From: Saccharicrinis sp.
GTDB lineage: Bacteria > Bacteroidota > Bacteroidia > Bacteroidales > Marinilabiliaceae
DNA length: 48,960 nt
Direction of reading: 5' to 3'
Assembly: GCA_024635585.1 (NCBI GenBank)
Contig: JAGXIP010000006.1
Coordinates: 1 to 48,960 of the forward strand
How positions within the stretch are numbered: the first letter of the stretch is position 1; each line of letters begins with the position of its first letter. The notes under the pieces were generated by a model that saw only the letters and a list, made by a program, of their open reading frames with translations, ran no database searches and was not told where the DNA came from. The translations under genes and the position numbers were made by a program. Below are positions 17,411 through 26,497 of this stretch, one piece after another.

Positions 17411-19774
17411 TTATCGGACAACCATAATTTTTGTCACCATAGATTCTGAACCTTCCGTATCGGTGGCAAAAACAAGATAAACACCACTAGCTACCATTTC
17501 GTTATATACATTTTTTCCGTTCCAAACAATTTGCCCACCAGTTGAAACGGCTCTGTACACTATTTTGCCACTGATATCGGTTATGCTTACCGTAGAATTT
17601 TCCATTAAACCAGTTACCGTGATAATTCCCTGATAATTTGAAGTTACCGGATTTGGGAACGCTTTCACTGTAGAATAACTAACCTCTCCTTCGGTGGCAG
17701 TTCCCCGGTAGGATACAATGCCCTTATCCGTGCCAAAAAATACTTCTCCATTTTTTGGATTGATGGTAATAGATTTAATATTGTTGGACAATAGTGGACT
17801 GTTTTTTACATTAAACGCACTTATTGTTTCTGTTCCATCACTCGAAACAAGATAGACCCCATTGGTAGTGCCTATCCACTTTCTATTGGCTCCATCAACG
17901 GCAATGGCAGTAATCACCTCATTTGCTAATAAATAATCGGCATTGCCACTTCCATCGTTACGTGCTATTTTTATCCTCGAAGCAATGGGTCTTTCAGTAT
18001 TAAAAATATCTCTAGGTCGATAATAAACAAGTATTCCGGCTGTTGTGCCAACCCAAATATATCCTGTTTTGTCCTCGGCAATATAAGTTATAGTGGTATT
18101 TATTTCTTTGCCCTCATCGTCCCATATTAATAATTTTGAAGCCCTGGCATCCTGTATATCACCTGCATACCTGTATCTGTCATCTGATGTGTCTCCTATG
18201 GTACCGGCAATGTCGTATATAAATAGCCCCACAGGATTACGGTACGAAACAGCCCAAAAATGACCCCACGAAGTGTGTATGGTTTGATGTAGCCAAGGAT
18301 CAGAATATATAGCGTTTGAAGCATAATCATAACGGTACCATCCATAGTTATTGGCACTGCCATTGTTTTCAATAACCTTTGGTTTTACAACGATAGGATT
18401 CAAATCACTTTGATTATTGGCGAATAGATTACCCTCTTTGTCCATCACTAAACCGTTGACCAAGTTCCATACATATATTTTTTCTATGCCACTGTTGGTT
18501 TCTGTATATTGCTCAATAATATCATCCCCCATTATTTCAAAAATACCGTTTCGCGCACTACTAATAAAAATATGGTTTTCGTTGAGAGGGTCAATAGCTA
18601 TGTCGTTCAAATTGTTTGCACCCTTTAAAAACACATTGTTTTTTCCCGTTAAGCGGATCCACGACCCACTACGATAAATGGAACACTCAGCCGGTATTAT
18701 AGGCAGAGAGATAATATGGGCTACGCCCCATATAGTATAAAGTGCATTAGCGGTAGCTTTCAATTTAAATACATTGTTGGAAACGGGGCCCTCTGGCACA
18801 ATCTGCACCATCTCAGCGTTAGATACCTGTACAAGACCGTTAGAAGCATCGCCTATCCACTGGGTATTATTTTTATCAACATAAATAGATGAAAAATTAG
18901 GGCTCATGTCTTGCCCTTCTATGCTGTAACTATTGATGGTGGCTGTTTTTGTTACTGAGTTGTCGTATAATTCAATCAGCTTTCTCGACACTATGGCCAG
19001 CCCGTTTTTTAGTGGCTGGAGTGTTACAAAGTTGCTTTGTGTCAATACGGTATTCCATATACCTCCCTGATATTTAACGATATCAGCAGATGTTCCGTTT
19101 GCGCGTGATGCAACAATGGTGTTATCTATGGAAACAATAGAATGGTAATCCTTACCATCGTCACTTATACGCTTCCATGTTTGATAAAAAGAAAGTAAGC
19201 TACTATTTAATGGTGCACCCAAAACACCTTGTGCCGTGGCAACAAAAACCGAATCACTGGTAGCAGTCATTTGATTAACCCTTAAGTTGGTTGCATTTTC
19301 GCCTATAATGTAAGTTTCAGATATTTCCTTTTTATTAATATCAACAACCACAACACCAAAATCGGTAGAACAAAAAGCTTTGTTATCCACAAAGTAAATA
19401 TGGTTAATTCGCTTACTGACGTTCATCTCCTTCAAAAACAAATCGGGAATGTTGTAGATGGATTTATTACTTATTATATCAATTTTTCCATTGTTATAAC
19501 CCACCATAAGTAAATCCGAATTTCCATTAGATTTTATGGCACTTATACCCACATCCGACAATCCATTAAGTTTAGTAATTTTTTCGAGTACATACTCTTT
19601 TGTATCGTATGAAAAAAGTCCTACATCTGTAGCCGCATATATTTTGTCTCCTACTTTTTCGACGGAGTGCACCTCATAAAAAGACAAATAATCCTGCCAT
19701 TGACCCACGGGTACTTGGGCATTTAAGGTGGATAGTGTTAGTGCAAAAAACACAATGATTGAGAATGACTTCAT
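17411..19774 (-). CDS. porZ: Type IX secretion system protein PorZ
   Basis: 787 residues with a signal peptide (MKSFSIIVFFALTLSTLNA), two beta-propeller regions built of repeated short blades (VGQWQDYLSFYEVHSVEKVG at the start, IYAATDVGLFSYD, WIGTTNGVYLV, VFFGTDKGIVSY), and a type IX C-terminal sorting domain over ~700-787 (VKAFPNPVT, SGVYLVFATD, KIMVVR). This domain order and length fit PorZ, the surface component that works with PorU, PorV and PorQ to attach secreted cargo to lipopolysaccharide in Porphyromonas. A generic two-component-type propeller with a sorting tail is the alternative, but the N-terminal motif and lack of any kinase domain favour PorZ. It begins 21 bases after rdgB, probably in one transcript. 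Confidence 0.85.
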   Translation of the reverse strand: MKSFSIIVFFALTLSTLNAQVPVGQWQDYLSFYEVHSVEKVGDKIYAATDVGLFSYDTKEYVLEKITKLNGLSDVGISAIKSNGNSDLLMVGYNNGKIDIISNKSIYNIPDLFLKEMNVSKRINHIYFVDNKAFCSTDFGVVVVDINKKEISETYIIGENATNLRVNQMTATSDSVFVATAQGVLGAPLNSSLLSFYQTWKRISDDGKDYHSIVSIDNTIVASRANGTSADIVKYQGGIWNTVLTQSNFVTLQPLKNGLAIVSRKLIELYDNSVTKTATINSYSIEGQDMSPNFSSIYVDKNNTQWIGDASNGLVQVSNAEMVQIVPEGPVSNNVFKLKATANALYTIWGVAHIISLPIIPAECSIYRSGSWIRLTGKNNVFLKGANNLNDIAIDPLNENHIFISSARNGIFEIMGDDIIEQYTETNSGIEKIYVWNLVNGLVMDKEGNLFANNQSDLNPIVVKPKVIENNGSANNYGWYRYDYASNAIYSDPWLHQTIHTSWGHFWAVSYRNPVGLFIYDIAGTIGDTSDDRYRYAGDIQDARASKLLIWDDEGKEINTTITYIAEDKTGYIWVGTTAGILVYYRPRDIFNTERPIASRIKIARNDGSGNADYLLANEVITAIAVDGANRKWIGTTNGVYLVSSDGTETISAFNVKNSPLLSNNIKSITINPKNGEVFFGTDKGIVSYRGTATEGEVSYSTVKAFPNPVTSNYQGIITVTGLMENSTVSITDISGKIVYRAVSTGGQIVWNGKNVYNEMVASGVYLVFATDTEGSESMVTKIMVVR

Positions 19775-19795
19775 ATTTTGAGTATAAATTCAGAA

Positions 19796-20371
19796 TTATG
19801 ATTGATTTAAAAATTGAACCATCTTTTTTATAGCACTGGCTCGGTGGCTTATTTTATTTTTCTCGTGCAAATCCATTTCTGCCATGGTGATATCGTATCC
19901 TTCAGGTACAAAGACGGGATCATATCCAAAACCTTTGCTGCCGGATTGCGTGCTTGTGATGTGCCCCTCAACTACACCCTCAAATTGGTATTCTGTACCA
20001 TTAATTATCAAGGAAATAACTGTCCTGAACTGCGCTTTTCTATTTTTCTCATCTCCCAGATCATTCAGCAATTTACACATGTTATCGCTTGCATTCCTTT
20101 GTTCGCCAGCATATCGGGCACTATATACGCCAGGTGCTCCGTTTAGAGCCTCTACTTCAAGTCCGGTATCATCGGCAAAGCAGTTTACATGATATCTGTT
20201 GTATATATAAAACGATTTTTGCGTTGCATTGGCTTCCAGAGTAGATCCTGTTTCTGGAATATCTTCGGTACATTTAATATCATTTAAATTTTTTAATGTA
20301 ATCCAAGTGCCCAAAATGCCTTGTATCTCGGTAATTTTGTGGCTGTTATTGGTGGCAAAAATAAGTTCCAT
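19796..20371 (-). CDS. rdgB: XTP/dITP diphosphatase (RdgB/HAM1 family)
   Basis: 191 residues, close to the usual ~195. The enzyme hydrolyses non-canonical purine triphosphates (XTP, dITP, ITP) to monophosphates and so keeps them out of DNA and RNA. Family signatures are all present in order: [12 protein letters not shown] at the N-terminus, [28 protein letters not shown], and a C-terminal NKISHRASA. Metal-binding acidic residues lie in ADDTG. It starts shortly after a terminator hairpin and is followed by porZ with a 21-base gap. Confidence 0.95.
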   Translation of the reverse strand: MELIFATNNSHKITEIQGILGTWITLKNLNDIKCTEDIPETGSTLEANATQKSFYIYNRYHVNCFADDTGLEVEALNGAPGVYSARYAGEQRNASDNMCKLLNDLGDEKNRKAQFRTVISLIINGTEYQFEGVVEGHITSTQSGSKGFGYDPVFVPEGYDITMAEMDLHEKNKISHRASAIKKMVQFLNQS

Positions 20372-20418
20372 GTAAGTAAAGTAACGTTATAGGTGGTTAC
20401 AAAAGTATTTTAATACTT

Positions 20419-20455
20419 AAAAAAAAACAACGTCAGAAAGCTGGCGTTGTTTTTT
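20419..20455 (-). terminator. Terminator between universal stress gene and rdgB
   Basis: AACAACGTCAG (20,426-20,436) pairs with CTGGCGTTGTT (20,441-20,451) around AAAG, one G-U pair included. A-rich sequence on the left and T-rich on the right give U-tracts on either strand. It lies just past the 3' end of the minus-strand stress gene, which it most likely terminates. Confidence 0.8.
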
Positions 20456-20498
20456 ATCTCAACAATTTATTAAATAGTTCAGAATAAAATTCATAAAA

Positions 20499-21329
20499 CT
20501 AAAATGCACCGTATCCATATTTCATTAAATCCGTTCTAGGATTGATAACCATTACTGGAACTTTAAAGCTATTGGCAATGATATGCTGTTCATTCGCACC
20601 TAGCATATAATCATGAAACGCAATGTCTCTGGTGGTCATTATAATGATGGCATCAGCATTAATACTGTCGGCAAAATTAATGGTTTCCTGGGCAAAGGAA
20701 CCTTTACCTTCGGATAAGGAAAGTTCATAATCAATACTCTTTTCTTCTAGAAAGTTTTTGCAAAAAACCAGGTTAGCCTTTGTTCGTGGCTCAATAACTC
20801 CATCTTTGGTGGAGCTACTCAACAAATACACTTTGGTATCCAAAAATTTAGTGAGCAAATCGGCCCAATAAAGCTTTTCTTTGTTTTCTGTTTTAAAATC
20901 TACAGGGAACACAATTTTTTTAACTTGCGAATCGGTAGGTTCGTCCTGGACAACAAAAAACGGTACTTTTGAACCAACTATCACTTTAAGTGCCCAGCTT
21001 CCTGTTAGTTTTTGTCGTCCTTTTATACCATGTGTGCCCATAACTACCAAATTGGCATTTATCTCAGCTGCAACCTCTTTTATGGTCTTAAATATTGTAC
21101 CTTCTTTCACAATAAGGTTTACATCTATGCCATAAATATCATTTATATTTTGTTTTTCCTGTGCAAGATTTTGTAGAGCTTCCGCAGTATCGGTTTCCTT
21201 TTTAACAATGTGTAAAAGGTAAATTTGTGCACCATTTCGTTGAGAAAGCGATTTAGCATGAGCTACAGCGTGCATAGCAACTTTACTAAAGTCATATGGT
21301 ACAAGTATTATGTTCTTTTTCGTCTCCAT
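20499..21329 (-). CDS. Universal stress protein, tandem UspA domains
   Basis: 276 residues with two UspA units (about 1-140 and 148-276). The first has the ATP-binding pattern G-2x-G-9x-G-S in GTHGIKGRQKLTGSW, near residues 98-112; the second is more divergent. The double-domain form is common in Bacteroidota and is cytoplasmic. Such proteins accompany starvation, redox and other stress responses; the exact role is unknown. It is transcribed divergently from the cyclase gene, sharing a 90-base promoter region, and is terminated by the hairpin near 20,440. Confidence 0.9.
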   Translation of the reverse strand: METKKNIILVPYDFSKVAMHAVAHAKSLSQRNGAQIYLLHIVKKETDTAEALQNLAQEKQNINDIYGIDVNLIVKEGTIFKTIKEVAAEINANLVVMGTHGIKGRQKLTGSWALKVIVGSKVPFFVVQDEPTDSQVKKIVFPVDFKTENKEKLYWADLLTKFLDTKVYLLSSSTKDGVIEPRTKANLVFCKNFLEEKSIDYELSLSEGKGSFAQETINFADSINADAIIIMTTRDIAFHDYMLGANEQHIIANSFKVPVMVINPRTDLMKYGYGAF

Positions 21330-21375
21330 GATGTTTATTTAAAAAGTAAGCGTTTATTTTGCGAAATAAATATAC

Positions 21376-21383
21376 TACTTTTG
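21376..21383 (+). promoter_or_regulatory. Possible -7 box of cyclase gene
   Basis: TACTTTTG matches TAnnTTTG and lies 37 bases before the GTG start. The nearest TTG (21,359-21,361) is only 14 bases upstream of it, shorter than usual, so the call is weak. Confidence 0.3.
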
Positions 21384-21419
21384 GTAAATAATAAAGAATA
21401 AAGATTAAAACAATCTATT

Positions 21420-23237
21420 GTGACCATAAAAGTTTTAATCCAGGGTCTGGGAAAAATATCCTTAGTAGTTGTATATCTGATAATTGGGAGTGGGGGTAAC
21501 TTTTTGGCTCAAGGTCAAACTTTACCACAAGTTACGACAAAAAGCATGATTAGCTGCATAGTTTTGTCGGGCGACACCTTGGATATGACTCGTATTTCGG
21601 ATACTGTGCGAATAAATGAAAGCAAATTTGAGTTTGTGGAGATTAATTTTATCCCTCCACATGTTGACAGCACGAGTTTAAAACGCTTTTTTTTAGAGGG
21701 GCACGATACATCTTTGGGAGATTGGACTTATAAAAATAGTGTTACCTACAATAATTTAAAAGCAGGCCAGTATCAGTTTGTTTTAGAATCGAAGGATGCT
21801 CAGCAATCCATTCATATATACATCCTGCCATCGTATAAGCAATATTTATTATCTACTGTAGTGTTGTTGCTTCTTGTTTTAATTGGCATACTACTTTTAA
21901 TAATAGGTTTTAAAAAAGGAAAAAGTTTAAAGTTTTTTCCTTTTCACCGCGACTCCATAGCCCCTTTGCTGCAAAAATACCTAAAACAACCATCGCCCGA
22001 AACGTCCGAAAATAAAAGACTTGCGCAAAGACGCTCTGTTAAGTATGAGAAAGCAACCGTGTTATTTGCCGACATACAAGGTTTTACAAAAATTGTAGAG
22101 CATATGAATCCCGAAACCTTAATTGATGAATTGGATAGGTTTTTCATTCATTTTGACGAAGTAGCCGAGAAATATAAAATTGAGAAAATAAAAACCATTG
22201 GCGACGCCTATATGTGCGCTGGAGGTTTACCCGAAAAAAATAGAACCAATCCTATAGAAGTGGTTATGGCGGCCATTGAGATGCAACGTTTTATGCAGAT
22301 AACCGGGCGGGAAGCGCAAAAAACAGGGAAAGACTTTTGGGAATTGCGGATTGGCATACATACAGGTAGCGTGATATCCGGCGTTATTGGCCGAAAAAAG
22401 CTATCATTTGATATTTGGGGCGATACCGTTAATATTGCCAGCCGCATGGAATCGTCGGGCGTGGCCAGTAAAATAAATGTATCGGGTGTAACTTATCAAT
22501 TGATAAAAGACTTTTTTGTATGTGAGTATCGTGGTAAAATGCCCATTAAATACAAGGGCGAAACAGATATGTACTTTGTAAAAGGTATTGAGCCTCATTT
22601 ATCGGTTGACGGTGCCGGTTTATACCCGAACGAAGATTTTTTTACCAAACTGCAATGGATACGATTTAGTGATTTGGAAGAAGCAGTATATGGACAAATG
22701 CGCCTGGAGTTGCCATCTGCAGTAAAGTATCACAACATAAAACACACCATGGATGTTTGTACCCAAGTAGAGGTTTTGGGTAGAGCCGAAGGTTTAAGCA
22801 GTAAAGAGCTATTATTGGTTAAGACGGCTGCCCTTTTTCACGATACCGGATTTATGATTAATCCGCAGCGGCATGAACATCAGAGCGTAAGGATAGTGAA
22901 GGAAATGCTGCCTCATTTCGCCTTTAGCAAAAATGAAATCGAAACCATCAATCAGCTTATTATGGCCACCGAAAGTAACACCGAACCAAAAAATGTAATG
23001 GAGATGGTACTCAAAGATGCCGATTTAGATTATCTGGGCAGGGCAGATTTCGTACCTTTATCCATAAAACTTTGGGAAGAATTGTGCGAATACAATGGTA
23101 AAATATCCCAGAAAGAATGGAATAAAAAGCAGCATACGTTTTTAAGTAAGCATGTTTACTATACCAATACGGCAAAAAAATTACGTCAGGTAAACAAAGA
23201 GATACAGTTAAAGAAAATAGAAAGATTATTAAAATAG
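21420..23237 (+). CDS. Membrane adenylate cyclase fused to phosphodiesterase-like HD domain
   Basis: 605 residues from a GTG start. An N-terminal hydrophobic segment (~10-30) may be a signal or anchor; residues ~40-137 form a periplasmic domain resembling a Y_Y_Y-type ligand domain; a membrane helix spans ~142-164. The class III cyclase domain (~208-390) has metal aspartates D218 (FADIQGFT) and D262 (GDAY), adenine-selecting K258 and D331 (FDIWGD), and transition-state residues N338 and R342 (VNIASR), so all catalytic positions look intact and point to ATP as substrate. The C-terminal domain (~425-600) has YHNIKH (437-442), HD (474-475), H485/H487 and D533-D537, resembling cyclic-nucleotide phosphodiesterase HD domains. 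One protein may therefore both make and break cAMP. No downstream effector lies in this window. Confidence 0.85.
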   Translation: MTIKVLIQGLGKISLVVVYLIIGSGGNFLAQGQTLPQVTTKSMISCIVLSGDTLDMTRISDTVRINESKFEFVEINFIPPHVDSTSLKRFFLEGHDTSLGDWTYKNSVTYNNLKAGQYQFVLESKDAQQSIHIYILPSYKQYLLSTVVLLLLVLIGILLLIIGFKKGKSLKFFPFHRDSIAPLLQKYLKQPSPETSENKRLAQRRSVKYEKATVLFADIQGFTKIVEHMNPETLIDELDRFFIHFDEVAEKYKIEKIKTIGDAYMCAGGLPEKNRTNPIEVVMAAIEMQRFMQITGREAQKTGKDFWELRIGIHTGSVISGVIGRKKLSFDIWGDTVNIASRMESSGVASKINVSGVTYQLIKDFFVCEYRGKMPIKYKGETDMYFVKGIEPHLSVDGAGLYPNEDFFTKLQWIRFSDLEEAVYGQMRLELPSAVKYHNIKHTMDVCTQVEVLGRAEGLSSKELLLVKTAALFHDTGFMINPQRHEHQSVRIVKEMLPHFAFSKNEIETINQLIMATESNTEPKNVMEMVLKDADLDYLGRADFVPLSIKLWEELCEYNGKISQKEWNKKQHTFLSKHVYYTNTAKKLRQVNKEIQLKKIERLLK

Positions 23238-23303
23238 AAACAGTATATTAGCGTTTCATTTACTTTGAGGCTATAAACGGATTCAACACAAAATTATAAC
23301 ATA

Positions 23304-23687
23304 ATGGCAAAATCGTTCGAACCAGAAACAAAATCGCACAACCTAATAGGTGCAGGAACCAAAATTATTGGTAATATCGAAACTACCGAAAGTATCCGTA
23401 TTGATGGAGAAATTGAGGGAAACATAGCCTCTAAAGGTAAAGTTGTAGTGGGAGGCAAAGGAAAAGTAACAGGTGAGATAAACTGCCTTAACGCTGAAAT
23501 AGAAGGGGTACTGCAAGGCAAAGCAGACGTAAAAGAACTCCTGTCGCTAAAAGCTACCTCAAAATTGTATGGCGATATACAAACCAATAAACTAACCATT
23601 GAACCGGGTGCTGTTTTTACAGGTAAATGTACCATGGGTGGCACTACACGACCGGATGAAACGCCCATTCAAAAAATTACAAAGTAA
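23304..23687 (+). CDS. Bactofilin (polymer-forming cytoskeletal protein)
   Basis: 127 residues, typical for the family. The central right-handed beta-helix shows the characteristic alternating pattern: IIGNIETTESIRIDGEIEGN, GKVVVGGKGKVTGEI, AEIEGVLQGKADV, LYGDIQTNKLTIEPGA. Bactofilins self-assemble without nucleotide into filaments that scaffold envelope and peptidoglycan enzymes. The next gene follows after two bases and leads into the ATP synthase genes, so bactofilin is probably the first gene of that transcript. Confidence 0.93.
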   Translation: MAKSFEPETKSHNLIGAGTKIIGNIETTESIRIDGEIEGNIASKGKVVVGGKGKVTGEINCLNAEIEGVLQGKADVKELLSLKATSKLYGDIQTNKLTIEPGAVFTGKCTMGGTTRPDETPIQKITK

Positions 23688-23689
23688 CC

Positions 23690-24061
23690 ATGGCCGCTCA
23701 TGAGATAAGGAACCGGATATTAAGATATTTGGGTCTTTTTCTTGCGTTGTTATTGCTTAATGCAGCAATTGCACACTTTCATTATAGCGAACTGCTGAAC
23801 AAAGTGGGCGAAATTAAGTTGTTTCTATTGATTTTGTTTGGCGCATGTGCTATATCCATAAGATGGACAAAAAAAAATTTCAACAATTTTTATTTAAGTG
23901 CGTTCTTACTTAGCATAGGTGTAAAAATGTTGGCCTCTTTGGTTTATCTATGGCCTGTACTTACAGGCGATTGGGTAGAAAAAGAAATAATAGCCTTAGT
24001 TTTTATGGTTAATTATCTAATTTACCTAAACTTTTTTGTTTGGGACATCGTAAAGGAGTAA
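23690..24061 (+). CDS. Four-helix membrane protein at the AtpI position
   Basis: 123 residues with about four membrane segments (~13-29, 41-57, 68-88, 98-117). It sits two bases after bactofilin and immediately before atpB, where many bacteria carry atpI, whose product helps assemble the c-ring. No clear AtpI signature is visible, and the small AtpZ partner often found here is absent. The call rests on topology and position, so hypothetical membrane protein is the safe name. Confidence 0.65.
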   Translation: MAAHEIRNRILRYLGLFLALLLLNAAIAHFHYSELLNKVGEIKLFLLILFGACAISIRWTKKNFNNFYLSAFLLSIGVKMLASLVYLWPVLTGDWVEKEIIALVFMVNYLIYLNFFVWDIVKE

Positions 24062-24097
24062 GTGAAAATTTTAATATCCGATTTGATTTTAATGGTA

Positions 24098-25177
24098 ATG
24101 AATAAGTTTCTCTGGATACTGGTTTTACTAACCAGCATTTTCTTTTCAACAAGTTATGCATCCAACGATGTTTCAAATGCCGATAAAACAGAAGAGGCAT
24201 TTGACCCTACCGAAATGATTATGCATCATATAGCCGATGCACACGTTTGGCATATAGTTTCGTGGGGAGAGGGCGACCACCAAACGCATATTCAAATTCC
24301 ATTGCCTATTATTTTGTACGATAAGGGTAAAGTTCACTTTTTTTTATATTCACGTTTCGATCACGACACCCACATCGCAGAAAGTAAAGGAAGTTATTTT
24401 TTGTATCATCACGGTAAAATATTCAATACCGACTCCACAGGAAACATAGAGTACAACGAAGAAGGACATGTAAGCAATACAAGCCCCATTGATTTTTCCT
24501 TAAAACGAAATGTATGGTCTATGTGGCTATCTATAGCCTTGCTTATCTGGATTTTTTTGGCCGTAGCCAAAAGTTATAAAAACGGACCTGCTAAGCCAAA
24601 AGGAATACAGGCCCTGATGGAACCGCTCATTCAGTTTGTAAACGACGATATTGTGAAAATGCAGATAGGCGACGAAAAGGCGCATAAGTTTGCACCATAC
24701 TTGCTTACCGTGTTCTTTTTTATTTGGATAAATAACATGTTAGGCTTAATACCATTTTTCCCGGGAGGTAGTAATTTTACTGGTAACATTTCGGTAACAA
24801 TGGTATTGGCGGTGTTAACATTTTTAATCACCAACATTAACGGCAGCCGAAGCTATTGGCAACATACGCTAGTGGCTCCAGGAGTACCGTTTTTTGTAAA
24901 AATATTGTTGATACCCGTTGAAATAGTTGGGCTATTTACAAAACCATTTGCATTGATGATTCGTTTATTAGCCAATATTACCGCGGGTCATATTATCATA
25001 TTAAGTCTTGTTTCGCTGGTTTTTATTCTAAAATCAGTATATATAGCACCTGTATCAATATTACTTTCTATAATAATGTTGGTACTCGAATTATTGGTTG
25101 CCTTATTACAAGCTTACATATTTACTTTGCTATCAGCTTTGTTTATTGGTATGGCCGTGCAGGATGTAGAACATTAA
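24098..25177 (+). CDS. atpB: ATP synthase F0 subunit a
   Basis: 359 residues from ATG 24,098; the frame is open to GTG 24,062 but MNKFLWILVLLTSIFFSTSY at 24,098 is a good signal peptide, and ATG 24,092 is a near alternative. Bacteroidota AtpB is longer than in E. coli because of this signal peptide and a periplasmic N-terminal domain (FDPTEMIMHHIADAHVWH). Five or so membrane helices follow. The essential stator arginine is in KPFALMIRLLANITAGH, and the last helices contain ELLVALLQAYIFTLL. It forms the proton half-channels with the c-ring. Confidence 0.95.
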   Translation: MNKFLWILVLLTSIFFSTSYASNDVSNADKTEEAFDPTEMIMHHIADAHVWHIVSWGEGDHQTHIQIPLPIILYDKGKVHFFLYSRFDHDTHIAESKGSYFLYHHGKIFNTDSTGNIEYNEEGHVSNTSPIDFSLKRNVWSMWLSIALLIWIFLAVAKSYKNGPAKPKGIQALMEPLIQFVNDDIVKMQIGDEKAHKFAPYLLTVFFFIWINNMLGLIPFFPGGSNFTGNISVTMVLAVLTFLITNINGSRSYWQHTLVAPGVPFFVKILLIPVEIVGLFTKPFALMIRLLANITAGHIIILSLVSLVFILKSVYIAPVSILLSIIMLVLELLVALLQAYIFTLLSALFIGMAVQDVEH

Positions 25178-25220
25178 TCTTATATATTCATATACTTATT
25201 ACTTATAAAAATTAACTATT

Positions 25221-25427
25221 ATGACACTTTCTCTTACCGCTGTTGGATTAGGAATAATTGTATTGGGTGCCGGTTTAGGAATCGGAAAATTAGGCTCTGG
25301 AGCTATGGAAGCCATGGCGCGCCAGCCCGAAATCAGCTCAAAAATTCAAACAGCTATGATTATCGCCGCTGCTCTTATTGAAGGGGTAGCTCTATTTGCT
25401 ATTGTGGTGGCTTTGCTCAAAGGATAA
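25221..25427 (+). CDS. atpE: ATP synthase F0 subunit c
   Basis: 68 residues forming the usual two-helix hairpin: GLGIIVLGAGLGIGKLGSGA, polar loop ARQPE (33-37), then IIAAALIEGVALFAIVVALL. The ion-carrying carboxylate is E54. The residue after it is glycine, not the serine/threonine seen in sodium-binding rings, so proton coupling is more likely (inference). It lies 43 bases after atpB and 12 before atpF. Confidence 0.96.
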   Translation: MTLSLTAVGLGIIVLGAGLGIGKLGSGAMEAMARQPEISSKIQTAMIIAAALIEGVALFAIVVALLKG

Positions 25428-25439
25428 AACATAAAAATT

Positions 25440-25937
25440 ATGGATTTTTTATTGACACCCGATCCAGGCTTAGTTTTTTGGACAACCGTCTCATTTATAT
25501 TATTGGCGGTTATCCTTAAGAAATATGCGTGGGCACCTATTTTACATGCCTTAAATGTAAGGAGCGAAACCATAGAACAATCGTTGCAAGCGGCCGAACG
25601 AGCCAAAGCCGAAGTGGAAAACTTGGTTAAGGTACGGCAGGAGATGATGGATATCGCACGAAACGAACGCGATGAGCTGCTAAAAGAAACACGTGAGCTA
25701 AAAGACAAGATTTTGATGGAGGCACGCACTGGTGCGACTCGCGAATCGGACAAAATAATCAATATGGCTCGCAAACAAATAGAAGCGGAAAAAAATACGG
25801 CCATAAAAGAATTGAAAAAGCAGGTGGCCGAATTATCCATTGATATCGCGGGACTTCTGATTCAAGCAGAACTGAAAGAAGATAAAAAGCAAAAAGCCAT
25901 TATTGATAAGTACCTCGAAAATGTAAACTTTAATTAA
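25440..25937 (+). CDS. atpF: ATP synthase F0 subunit b
   Basis: 165 residues: one N-terminal membrane helix (LVFWTTVSFILLAVILKKYA) and then a long charged helix to the C-terminus (EQSLQAAERAKAEVENLVKV onward), the peripheral stalk dimer. A single b gene is present; no b' copy. Its stop codon shares one base with the start of atpH (TAATG), so translation is likely coupled. Confidence 0.95.
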   Translation: MDFLLTPDPGLVFWTTVSFILLAVILKKYAWAPILHALNVRSETIEQSLQAAERAKAEVENLVKVRQEMMDIARNERDELLKETRELKDKILMEARTGATRESDKIINMARKQIEAEKNTAIKELKKQVAELSIDIAGLLIQAELKEDKKQKAIIDKYLENVNFN

Positions 25938-26473
25938 TGAATAACAGCTTAATTTCAGTACGGTATGCGAAGGCCTTATTCCTTTTAAGTAAAGACAAAG
26001 GAGTAGTGGAACAGGTATATACCGATATGGCGGTTTTATTGGATTATTGCAACAACGTGGAGGAGTTCAATGAGCTTTTGAACAGCCCGGTGATAAAGCC
26101 TGGCAAAAAGAAGAAAGCTTTAAAAAGCATTTTCGATAATCGTGTAAATGAACTGACCTTGAACTTTTTAACTATCACGGTCAATAACAAGCGAGAGTCT
26201 ATGCTGGCATCTATTGCTCGAAACGTTATTGATTTTTATAAGGAAGAAAAAAACATAAAATCGGTAGCCTTATATACAGCAGTTCAGTTGGAAGAGGAAC
26301 ATCTTTTGAGTATAAAAGATTTATTGCAAAATGAGTTGGAGGCTAAAATAGATATGACTGTGAGGGTTAGAGATAACCTGATTGGTGGATTTATTTTGAT
26401 GGTGGATGGTAAAATGCTGGATGCCACCATAGCCAACAAGCTAAAGGAGCTGAAAAAGAAACTGTTGAGTTAA
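25937..26473 (+). CDS. atpH: ATP synthase F1 subunit delta
   Basis: 178 residues matching the delta/OSCP subunit that ties the peripheral stalk to F1: SVRYAKALFLLSKDKG at the N-terminus, VIKPGKKKKALKSIF, NFLTITVNNKRESML, and the C-terminal domain VRVRDNLIGGFILMVDGKMLDA. Start overlaps the atpF stop by one base; atpA follows after 24 bases. Confidence 0.95.
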   Translation: MNNSLISVRYAKALFLLSKDKGVVEQVYTDMAVLLDYCNNVEEFNELLNSPVIKPGKKKKALKSIFDNRVNELTLNFLTITVNNKRESMLASIARNVIDFYKEEKNIKSVALYTAVQLEEEHLLSIKDLLQNELEAKIDMTVRVRDNLIGGFILMVDGKMLDATIANKLKELKKKLLS

Positions 26474-26497
26474 ACACTATCGGTTAAAATTGTACGA

